From Gremmenia infestans (Eukaryota; Ascomycota; Leotiomycetes; Helotiales; Hamatocanthoscyphaceae), in contig JAFEVB010000036.1 of the NCBI GenBank assembly GCA_032629725.1, forward strand, positions 248,001 through 312,000: a stretch of 64,000 nucleotides of DNA. The letters are read 5' to 3'. The position numbers and the translations under genes were made by a program. Below, in pieces: positions 55,782 to 64,000 of the stretch. Position 1 is the first letter of the stretch. Each line of letters starts with the position of its first letter. A model generated the notes under the pieces. It saw only the letters and a program-made list of their open reading frames with translations, was not told where the DNA came from and did not search any database.

Positions 55782-57968
55782 ATGCCTTCGTTGGCCGGAA
55801 TCAGACAGTTTCTAGCATCACATACAGAGATGTCTTCCGCAAGGAATCCACCCAGTCAGGGCTTCCCGGCCGTCCCCTCAACTCTCAACGCTGGCGACTA
55901 CGAGATGCGGGATTACAGCCCAGACCACGATAACACGCCTCCCACCACACTACCTTATTACACGCCATATCTAGGTCTTAGAGCACGATTATCGCAAGTA
56001 TGGATCAACCGATGGACCATCCTCTTACTCCTGATCATCTGCCGGCTCCTCCTCGCCATCTCAACCATCAACCATGACATTGGTTCAGCCAAGAGTGAAG
56101 CACTCGCGGCATGCACCAGTGTCGAGCATGCCGGAAGCACCATGGCCTCTATGCCTCATTACCTGTCGCAGGGTGTCAATGCCATGGCTGCTGACGGTGT
56201 CACCACAGCCGTCAATGGTCTCATGCAGATGCTACTGCTCACTATCACAGGCGTAGAGGAGATTGTTCTATTCGTCATCAACATGATGACCTCGACCTAC
56301 ATGTGCTTGATCACTCTGGCAGTCTCGGGAAGCCTTCATGCCGTTATCGACATCGCCGAGAAAGTCGGCGATGCCATGAATAAGACTATTAGTAGCATCA
56401 CTGGTGACATGGCATCAACGCTGAAAACCTTCAGCGATGATTTGAGCAACTTACTTAAACTTGCCACCAGCATCCCAGGCGTCAAGAATGCACCCAAAAT
56501 CGATTTGAGTTCTCAGATCGCTCAGTTGAACAGTATTCAGATCGACCCTACCACCATGGATGCGGATCTCACCAAGCTCAATAACTCTATTCCAACCTTT
56601 GCTGACGTACAAAATTTCACAAATACTGTAATTCGCTTACCTTTTGAGGAGGTCAAGAAGCTCATCAACCAGTCCTATTCCGCCTATACCTTCGACAAGT
56701 CTGTTTTCCCCGTCGCTCAGAAGAAGTCCTTGTCATTCTGCTCGAACAACAGTGCTATCGACAAGTTCTTCGATGAGATAGTGAAGGCAATTTATACGGC
56801 TCGCACGGTCTTTCTTGTTGTTCTTCTTCTTGCAGCAATCTTGGTGTGCATTCCAATGGCCTATTTGGAGATTCGCCGCTGGCGTACAACGAAGCAGCGA
56901 TCAGTCCTTCTCCAGAAGCATGCTTTTGATCCTATGGATGTCGTCTATATCGCGTCTCGTCCATATACTACCACAGCCGGCATCAAGCTATCATCAAGAT
57001 TTAAGAGCCCCAAACGCCAAATTCTTGCTCGTTGGTTCATTGCATACGCTACGTCACTTCCTGCAATGTTCCTTCTTGCACTTGGATTGGCGGGCCTCTT
57101 TAGTTGTCTCTGCCAATTTGTTATCTTGAAGCTCATCGACAAGGAAGTTCCTAAACTTGCGCACGCGGTCGGAAATTTTGCTGACGATGTTGTCCACTCA
57201 CTCAACAACGCCTCCGAATCATGGGCCACCGACGCCAATAATGTGATCAACAGTACCAATGTCAAGCTTAACGATGATCTCTTTGGCTGGGTCAATACAT
57301 CCACAACAGCTGTGAACAGCACGCTCAATGCCTTCACCGATGAAATGAACAAGGTATTGAACGCTACTTTTGGCGGTACAATTCTCTACGAGCCAATCCA
57401 AGGAGTCATGAATTGCCTCATTGAGCTCAAGATCGCTGGTGTTCAGAAAGGGCTCACCTGGGTCCACGACCACGCTCACATTGACCTTCCCGAATTCCGC
57501 CCCGATGTTTTCTCCCTTGGCGCAGCAGCCAGCCTCACCAACACAACAGCCGACGACTCATTCCTTGCCAATCCAGGAGCTGTAGCCAGCGACGACATCA
57601 CCAGTGCCGTCGTCAAAGTCTCCAATGCCCTGGAAAGTGGTATCCGTACCGAAGCCATCATTTCCTCTTGCGTCCTTGGCCTCTTCTTCTTCATCATGCT
57701 CCTTGGTCTCGGCCGCGTCCTGATCGGCATGTTCAGCCGAGATAAACATCGTGGTGAAGGGGGGCCTGTTTCCTATACTGGCGAAACCAGGGGCGTGTCA
57801 CTCGAAAGTGATAATCCCACGGGCGCTGCACCGTCATACGCATTCCAAGAACCAGCCAGTGGTTATGACGAGAAGCTTGGAGCTGTGGGACGGAGGAGCG
57901 TAGAAGCTAGTATGAAGCCTGGACATGATAGGAAGAGCAGTTACGGGTTTGTTGAAGGGAGACAATAA
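55782..57968 (+). CDS. prm1: Prm1, plasma membrane fusion protein for mating
   Basis: Prm1 promotes plasma membrane merger during cell mating. A single exon of 728 residues starts at MPSLAGIRQFLASH. The arrangement is the known one of four or five spans separated by large loops: WTILLLLIICRLLLAI, then a hydrophobic pair around EEIVLFVINMMTSTYMCLIT. ARTVFLVVLLLAAILVCIPM, AMFLLALGLAGLFSCLCQFV and SSCVLGLFFFIMLLGLGRVL come next. Loops are rich in Asn glycosylation sites (NKTISS, NNAS, NSTN, NTST) and carry the YLGLRARLSQVWINRWTI segment seen in fungal Prm1. The cytosolic tail is Ser/Gly-rich. The frame extends upstream of 55782, but this ATG has the best context and a normal start. Confidence 0.94.
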   Translation: MPSLAGIRQFLASHTEMSSARNPPSQGFPAVPSTLNAGDYEMRDYSPDHDNTPPTTLPYYTPYLGLRARLSQVWINRWTILLLLIICRLLLAISTINHDIGSAKSEALAACTSVEHAGSTMASMPHYLSQGVNAMAADGVTTAVNGLMQMLLLTITGVEEIVLFVINMMTSTYMCLITLAVSGSLHAVIDIAEKVGDAMNKTISSITGDMASTLKTFSDDLSNLLKLATSIPGVKNAPKIDLSSQIAQLNSIQIDPTTMDADLTKLNNSIPTFADVQNFTNTVIRLPFEEVKKLINQSYSAYTFDKSVFPVAQKKSLSFCSNNSAIDKFFDEIVKAIYTARTVFLVVLLLAAILVCIPMAYLEIRRWRTTKQRSVLLQKHAFDPMDVVYIASRPYTTTAGIKLSSRFKSPKRQILARWFIAYATSLPAMFLLALGLAGLFSCLCQFVILKLIDKEVPKLAHAVGNFADDVVHSLNNASESWATDANNVINSTNVKLNDDLFGWVNTSTTAVNSTLNAFTDEMNKVLNATFGGTILYEPIQGVMNCLIELKIAGVQKGLTWVHDHAHIDLPEFRPDVFSLGAAASLTNTTADDSFLANPGAVASDDITSAVVKVSNALESGIRTEAIISSCVLGLFFFIMLLGLGRVLIGMFSRDKHRGEGGPVSYTGETRGVSLESDNPTGAAPSYAFQEPASGYDEKLGAVGRRSVEASMKPGHDRKSSYGFVEGRQ

Positions 57969-59115
57969 CCCCGCGAATCTCATTTGACAATATGCATCCA
58001 CGGGTCCGTCCTTTTTGGAGTTTGATTTTGATACAGGAAAAGGAAATGGAGTTTTGGAGTATACCCAATAGGAAGGCAGGCAGACGTCTTCGAGTCTGGT
58101 ATAATATCGAAGTCCAATCCTTGATTTGGGAGAGGGAAGTGGACTACCATAGGAAATTACGAAGTAATATTTTTGGCAGTGGAGATATTCATTTCACGAA
58201 TAGTATTTTGGGTGTGCGAGCAGCAGATAGATACCTTAGCGTAGTTAATTGATAGGATAGGATACAGAATGGATATTTATGAGACTGTCACGCATAGATT
58301 TCTGGATGCCTTTTTCTTTGACTTGGCTTGACTTGATGTGAAGTAATATAATGTAACGTAAAATGTCTATCTAATAAATTATTTTCTAAGGTTCCCCAAA
58401 CCAAATCCCAACTCAAGTTTAAAGTCATATATGTATTTTATAGACCTGGAATTGGACTTGGACTTGAGGTAAATCCACACTATATAACTCCCTAGGTAGT
58501 TAAGTTACAGCTTACTAAGTAGAGTCACGTTTGAACATAAACCAAGCCAAGTCAAATCGACGTATTCCAGCTAGCTATAAAACAATCCCAAGTCAACATT
58601 CCTGATCTAGGGTTCTTTAAAGTAGTTGTTTCAGATTAATGCAATTGAAAAGCTATAGGTGGGTAGATGAGGTACTGATTTATAGATAGTTCATAAGTTC
58701 TTGTTTAGAGCACGTAGCTCTTCTTCGGTCCACTAGTCTACCATTGCTTCTCTCACACCGGACCGGAGTACTTTGGATACGAATTTTTCATTAGGGATAC
58801 CTTTGGACTTGGTTGCATTTGATGACATCTGTGAAGCTTGGAGGAATGGTCGTAACATGTGGTGGGCATCCTGGGAGGCAGGTTCCCATGGAGTTGATAT
58901 CGATTGTGATCCAATGATTGAAGATCAAGGGGTCGTGTCTTAGGACAATTCGAGAATTCCGAGATCTCGTTTCTTTTGTGGTTACGAGATGCATCAAGCC
59001 TCATATCGGTCTTGTGCTTCCAATGAAGCAGGCAGATGTTAGATTCCGTAGAATGATAGATGGCAAGACTAAGGGCAAAGTCGTCATAACTGTGTGGTGT
59101 AGATTAAGACTACTC
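57969..59115. other. AT-rich intergenic region with an inverted repeat
   Basis: This 1.15-kb convergent spacer lies between PRM1 and the SET gene. It contains repeated CTTGG/ACTTG words and an inverted repeat at 58317-58557, listed separately. Frames here are not gene-like. Confidence 0.55.
58317..58557. repeat. MITE-like inverted repeat
   Basis: TTTGACTTGGCTTG at 58317-58330 is matched perfectly in reverse complement at 58544-58557. The 213-bp interior is AT-rich and includes CTAGGTAGTTAAG-like decayed sequence. No open frame lies inside. A clear target-site duplication is not seen, so this may be a degraded miniature element or chance. Confidence 0.4.
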
Positions 59116-60385
59116 TCAAGTGTTGAGATTATCCAGGTATTCCATCGCTTTAAGAGCTTCTTCGGAGCCTCGTTCGGCCAACTGTAGCATCTCCAATTCT
59201 TTCATAGCCCACTCTCTGGCTTCCCGCAGATGGCCTGCTTGCTGGTTAAAAACTGCAGCAAAGTGATAGGCCTGCGCCAGATAATCTGGCAATCCCTCTG
59301 CTTCAAGCATGTTGACAAGATTGACCGATTTGCTGATTCGCTTTTCCTTGATGGAAGTCTTTTTGGTGGGAGTAAACTGCTTCTGCTCCAAATAATCTAG
59401 CGCGTCTGACATCCTGACTCGCCGTTTGTCGCCCTCCGTCGATTTGCAGGCCGAACAAGCACAAGTGAAACCATACTGCCTAAGCCTGTGTTGTCGAGCC
59501 ATGGTACTTTTGAGGAGCGGAATGTAGGAGACGGTAATCTCTTCATCTTTCTCGATATCGCGCGAAGTATACATAATTCGTCTCTTCGTTTTTACGCTCC
59601 ACCAGTTCAAAGTGTTAGGCTTGCAAGAGTGGTTGATTCGCGCAATTTTCGGGAATATTCCAACGTGTTCATCGTCCATGGTGTAAGCATTGGTCGTAAA
59701 AATAGTCATTAGGAGATTCGAATTTTCTTCTGAAGGATGGAATTCATGCAGGTCGAGGTACTCTTCTTTTTGGTCCGGCAACATGCTTTCAAATCCGGCC
59801 TCGATGCTAGCAATCATATGCTCAATTTTGAACCCTTGACCTGGAACCATCTCTGTTGGCAAAGGAACCGAGAAAGCTGGCTCTTCTATGAGAATTGGAG
59901 TGCCCCTTTTGAGATGATGCTTTGCAAAGACGCCGAGACCTTTGCCAGGCGCTGGCCGAACGTCGTACACAGGGACTGAAGCTGTAATAAGTTAAGATAT
60001 GACGATGATTGAGGCATAGGCTCAGGGAATTGCAGATGCTCTTGATAGGTCATGTGCGTCAAATTTTGCTTGCGTACCTCGAGCTATCTCAGCTGTTCCT
60101 TCTACGATGGGGGGGTCATCAAATTCTGCCATGCTATCGGGAAAGTTCTATAATTATATAAGTAAATTGAAGAGAATAGCTGCGTGCAGTAGGTACCAAG
60201 TCATTATCGCTGTTGTTGGCGCAATTCGAAGCAGGTTGGAGAAGATCGGACCGGCCAACGCCTTGCAGGGCGCCAATAATTTCCTGGGAACACACTCCAT
60301 CGCACGCACTAGTATAGCCAAGGAGTACAGCGAGAAGATATAGAACTTGAAAACGAGTGCTCAAAACCAACTTGGGGGCCGCCAT
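59116..60385 (-). CDS. SET-domain protein with N-terminal signal peptide
   Basis: Exons 60385-60197, 60147-60078 and 59981-59116 give 374 residues. Exon 1 encodes a hydrophobic leader (RFQVLYLLAVLLGYTSA) and then a Cys-containing segment (CDGVCSQEIIGALQG), so the protein probably enters the ER. The SET domain follows: VYDVRPAPGKGLGVFAKHHL, then ARINHSCKPNTLNWW and EITVSYIPLL. The post-SET FTCACSACKS comes next. NHSCxPN and the GKGLG cofactor loop suggest an intact methyltransferase fold. Fungal secretomes contain a family of this kind with unknown target. A cytosolic form could start at Met in exon 2 (MAEFDDPPIV). Splices GTACCT...TATAG and GTACGC...TACAG keep frame. Confidence 0.85.
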
Positions 60386-62159
60386 CACGGAGCAGAAAAC
60401 GCGTCGCTGTATGAAAAACGCTGACCGAGAAAGATTGATGCAAGTTCTACCGAGGAAGATCTATCTGCGTAATCAATGATGGATTATGATTTATGATGCG
60501 GTATGCGAATGCAAATGAAAATGAAGATGAAAATGAAAATAATGAATATCATCTTGAAGAAATATCTATTCTCCCTGAATTCAGGAGTCAGGAGTCGATG
60601 AAACAGGAGAAGTCGCACATCTGTAGTAGGTCACGACTCATGGTGCCATGTTTTTCTCATCGATCCAACTCATTCTCTAGCCAGGGAGTTAAGGATGGTT
60701 GATGTATTCGCGAATGCAATGGCGTTTGACTTGTGAAATGGAAGTTAGCAAGTTACTGTCGCGAAGTGGGCGCTTACCGGTGCCGTGGTCAATTCTGTGC
60801 AGGGGTCACAGTATATCTTACGTCACGTGTAATCTACAAGATATTGTTTGAAATTGTAGGTAGTATGATGCTTGCAAGTTTGCTATGAAATGATTAATGA
60901 AGAGCGGAAATCACAGTTGAGGTTTGTGGAAGAAGGTCATGTTGCACACATCCTTTCTTCCGTTAGCTAACACACGTGACCAATAATATATCTACACACC
61001 TAAAGCGCGGCCCCCACGGATTCTTTTCCAAGTCCTTCCTTTTTCAATCCATTGAGCAGAAACTATGGAAATGTCTATCATTACATTGTAAACGCTAGCT
61101 AAGTATGTACTGATAGCGAAGTTCATAGGGCTGGCCCGAACCAACAACGCAGAAGTAGCAAACCAATGTTATTCTCGACGGCGTAGTACCGGAATGTTTT
61201 CACCCGATCAAACTTCAACCGCAGCGGAAGATTCTAGTGGCTGTGGCAGTGGCTGCTCTGCCGCGTTTGATCCTACTGTAAAGGTTTCTATCCCCTATTT
61301 CGCCAATTAGGGGTACCTAACCGAAAGCGAGAGTTCGCAATTCGCCTCATCTGGAGACTTGTCTGACCACATGAAATCGAAATCTCCAGCCTTGTTTCGC
61401 CTTGTCACATGGTTTCCATAACACTCATCTCTGTATCTCGACTTTGGCTTTTTTCTCAAACACTCCATCTCTCTTTGTGGTATTTGCCAGGGGGTAAATT
61501 GTTTCCGGCTACGTATAGCCTCATCCCCTCATCCCGTCTTACTTGCAGTTGTAACACCTTACAGAGGCATCACTAATGCTCTTGCAGACTTTTCGTCTAC
61601 TATCCATCCTCAGATTGAGGCACGCAGCTCTCAAGTCAGCCGTTTAAGCTGGTTTGAAGGAGATGTTCATTTGCTCCTAGAGTGTGGCCGTTTTGCATGA
61701 AAATTTTTAGCCACGATGACATTCCATCATCTGCCAGTGCAGAATAAGATGCCAAAAGAGGAAGTATGTTCGAGTACATGCTTTGCCGACAGCAACGTAC
61801 CATAGATTTTGAGGCGTTTTGCTCCTGGTGGTCATCACTTTGACTCCTTTTTGTTTTGAGTGTCTTGATATGTTGCATTTGAATGCTATTTCGCGACAAT
61901 GCCGCATAGCTTGATCTTTCTGGTTCCAGAGATTGTTTAATTCGAAGAGTTCGGTGTATGTTGAGGGATCCATTGAAGAAGTATATATTGTGGCATCTCC
62001 TCTGGAATTGAAACCATCATCCACAGCTCATCATTCCAGCTTCAGCTTCACAGTACTTTATTCCTTCTTTCACTTTCCTTCTTCAGTTCCCTTGATACAA
62101 TCATTACAACCTCACAATATCTTTTAAGACTTCAGTCAACTATCACACGTTCCCTCAAA
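60386..62159. other. Long divergent intergenic region
   Basis: This 1.77-kb spacer holds the upstream regions of two genes for secreted proteins. It has an AAATGA repeat at 60513-60536 and several CACGTG/TCACGTG words (60835, 60975). Frames are short and unsupported. Confidence 0.55.
60513..60536. repeat. (AAATGA)n-like hexanucleotide repeat
   Basis: Four units AAATGA, AAATGA, AGATGA and AAATGA lie about 130 bp upstream of the SET gene. Confidence 0.8.
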
Positions 62160-62980
62160 ATGTCTTTCAAAGCTGCAGCCGTCATTCTCCTTTCTCTCGC
62201 CTCGACCTCTTTGGCAGCTCCTTTTTCCAATGGCACAAGTACCACAAGCTCCACAACTGCTTCTGGTACCGGCGCCTCTCTTACCGCAACCGGTAAACCC
62301 ACCACATTCACTGGGGACGGAACTCCAGGCGCTGGATGGCCAACTGAGGACAAATGGGCCACCTATTCCGCAATGTAAGAGAACCCCCCTCCCCCTCTTC
62401 CCCCTTTCCAAGTCACTGTCTCCAGTATTAACGCAAATTCAGTCTCGCCGCCAACCAACAAGTTCTATCTTCATCCTGTACCCAGTTCAACAAGACGAAT
62501 AACACTCCCGGTGAGATCAAGAACATCGACACATCCATCCAATCAGTCGCAAACACCACTGGTGTCGACCCCCGCTTTATCCTCGCAGTTGTCATGCAAG
62601 AGTCCAAAGGCTGCGTCCGAGTCCAGGACACTCTCTCACCCCCACCAGCGCAGATCCGCAACCCTGGCCTGATGCAGGATCACAACGGAACCAACAGCTG
62701 CGCCAATACTACCGTGCCCTGCCCTCCCGCTACCATCACTGGGATGATCATGGATGGCACCAACGGCACCGTTGGCCTTGTTGGCGGCGGTGATGGAATC
62801 AAGCAGACTCTTGCTCAAGCAATCTCGGAGGGATGCAAGGATGCCCAAGCGACCTATATCGCAGCCAGAATCTACAACTCTGGCTCTTATACTTTTGGGA
62901 CGGATCTTGGTGGTGGTCAAGCTGCTACCGCATCTTATGCTTCGGATATCGCGAACAGATTGTTGGGTCTTTCTTTCTGA
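62160..62980 (+). CDS. Secreted lysozyme-like protein (GH23/SLT fold)
   Basis: Exons 62160-62374 and 62443-62980 give 250 residues. The signal peptide is MSFKAAAVILLSLASTSLA with cleavage likely before APF. A Ser/Thr/Gly-rich linker (residues about 25-60) is suited to O-glycosylation. The mature domain has FILAVVMQESKGCVRV, with a Glu placed as the catalytic acid of lytic transglycosylases, then NPGLMQDHNGTNSC. A C-terminal TYIAARIYNSGSY, as in goose-type/SLT lysozymes, follows. It could attack bacterial peptidoglycan, but fungal members are little studied. The 68-bp intron joins SAI + LAANQQVLSSSC in frame. Confidence 0.87.
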
Positions 62981-63540
62981 TTGATTTTTGAAAAGTTGTG
63001 GCATTTGGGGGGTTTTAGCGAAACGGGAGGGAAGTAGGCTTGCATTGCATTTTTTTTTGTCTTGCTTAGATTTCTGATTTTGAGGTTTGTTTGAGTTCGT
63101 GGGATCCTGTATTCTATTTTGTTTTCGGTTCCTGATGTTCACTGCATGTAACAACATTTTATAGAGTTAGAAAGAGAATCGATTGGCGTCTGTTTGACAA
63201 TAGGATCTAGCTGACTTTGCCAAGAGCTGTGCATATTGAAGAACAAAGATCCAGGTAATCTCCTGGTTCGAACGAGTTTCCGTTTCTTTTGATCGCGTAT
63301 AAGGCTACTACCAACCACAAGTATTCTCCTTCCTGGCGCAAACCTCATCACCCTCTGCCCTTACCTATTGGGCGAATTCAAACAATTTCACTAAGATGTA
63401 AAGTGAAACATGCGAAAAGTAGCAACATAGAGTTTCACTTGAGGACGAGGAACATTAGACATTGATAATATCCTGACGATTCAGATTGCTAGCTATTCAT
63501 CAGAGAACCCCCATCCTCTCCAGGCTCTCTTTTCCCAAAA
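62981..63540. other. Convergent spacer at the right end
   Basis: This 560-bp AT-rich stretch holds the 3' ends of the lysozyme-like gene and the last, partial gene. A T-rich run (about nine Ts) lies near 63051. Confidence 0.5.
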
Positions 63541-64000
63541 TTAATATCTTTTAACCTGCTCCAAGACCACCTGCTCCAACCCCAATTGCTCCATCTCCAT
63601 CTGTTCCATCTCCAACTCCTCCAAGTCCAACTCCTCATGATCCATGTCCAGCTCTGTAGACTGCTCTAGAAACTGCTCATTCGCCGTAGCCGTAACCACC
63701 TGTGGCTTAATACTTATCTCCATCTCCTCTCCCACCACCTCAAAGAGTTTCAGATGCGCATCCAAAATGATATCTCCCCGCTGATACTGATACCCCTCCC
63801 TCATCAACTCCTCCACCTCCGCCACCACGCCCCTCCCCGCCTTCCTAATCGCCCACTCCAGGCCCCGACTCCGATTCCTGCCCCCAACCGCCGTGCGGTA
63901 AATCTCCGCTACAACCAGCATCCGCTCAAACGCCTCGTTTCGTTCCTCCGACCACGACGTCGGGCTCGCATTGTACAAGCGGCTGAGGATTCTGATAGCG
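63541..64000 (-). CDS. C-terminal part of an unknown acidic repeat protein, cut by right edge
   Basis: The minus-strand frame is open from base 64000 to the stop at 63541 (152 codons); the start lies beyond the window. Visible residues include SWSEERNEAFERMLVVAEIY and GLEWAIRKAGRGVVAEVEEL, a helical charged region. An acidic tail follows, built from five-residue units of the pattern [LMV]-x-[LM/H]-E-[QE] and ending VLEQVKRY. The tail corresponds to a 15-bp minisatellite at 63556-63645. I do not recognise the family. Confidence 0.7.
   Translation of the reverse strand, partial: AIRILSRLYNASPTSWSEERNEAFERMLVVAEIYRTAVGGRNRSRGLEWAIRKAGRGVVAEVEELMREGYQYQRGDIILDAHLKLFEVVGEEMEISIKPQVVTATANEQFLEQSTELDMDHEELDLEELEMEQMEMEQLGLEQVVLEQVKRY
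63556..63645. repeat. Coding 15-bp minisatellite, six units
   Basis: Six 15-bp units (consensus CTGCTCCAACTCCAA-like) run head to tail, each one pentapeptide long on the minus strand: VVLEQ, LGLEQ, MEMEQ, LEMEQ, LDLEE and MDHEE. Copy number should be able to change without shifting the frame. Confidence 0.9.

Overview
The window reads as chromosomal DNA of a filamentous ascomycete (Pezizomycotina). Nearly every gene is a conserved single-copy eukaryotic gene cut by short introns (41 to 150 bp, typically 45-70) with GT...AG ends and CTAAC/CTGAC-type branch sites. Several families are typical of filamentous fungi: a NUC-2/Pho81-type SPX-ankyrin protein, Prm1, a DUF2293 protein and a secreted SET-domain protein. 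A leotiomycete is my guess but is not proven by the sequence. Gene models were built by hand: each splice junction was chosen so that the reading frame closes and family motifs join. I recognise 35 genes, two of them cut by the window edges. I see no tRNA, rRNA, CRISPR array or intact transposon.

Layout. 1-8.4 kb: the start of a coiled-coil-like protein (edge), anthranilate synthase I, a small unknown protein, LSM1 and a Nudix (Aps1-like) hydrolase. 8.4-20.8 kb: arginyl-tRNA-protein transferase ATE1, a short-chain dehydrogenase, exosome RRP42, an unknown mitochondrial membrane protein, cytochrome c, the AAA ATPase RIX7 and ESCRT-III VPS20. 21.3-31.9 kb: a large DUF2293 protein, a mitochondrial carrier, a LYR protein, a CHY/RING zinc-finger protein, the tiny gamma-tubulin-complex protein MZT1 and a GFA-domain protein. 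32-41.3 kb is very dense: kinetochore SPC25, Pol I factor RRN6, a PITH protein, JLP2/CCDC25, mitochondrial ribosomal uL3m, COA1 and a four-span membrane protein, many in divergent pairs 150-340 bp apart. 41.5-54.2 kb: PHO81, CUE5, a HAD phosphatase, a Dabb-domain protein, ISA1 and a DUF1741 protein. 54.2-64 kb is looser: PRM1, a secreted SET protein, a secreted lysozyme-like (GH23) protein and a partial acidic repeat protein.

Functionally this is mostly housekeeping: mitochondrial biogenesis (cytochrome c, COA1, ISA1, uL3m, carrier, LYR protein), RNA and ribosome biogenesis (LSM1, RRP42, RIX7, RRN6), cell division (SPC25, MZT1), trafficking and turnover (VPS20, CUE5, ATE1, CHY-RING), and nutrient control (TRP2, PHO81). 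No gene cluster or mobile island suggests a dedicated new system. The points most worth a second look are structural: a PHO81 start codon apparently split by an intron, a reading-frame conflict in RRN6, a perfect Gcn4/CPC1 site inside the first intron of TRP2, a dispersed TACTGTA/TACAGTA motif in non-coding DNA, a MITE-like inverted repeat, a coding 15-bp minisatellite, and a SET-domain protein that begins with a signal peptide.
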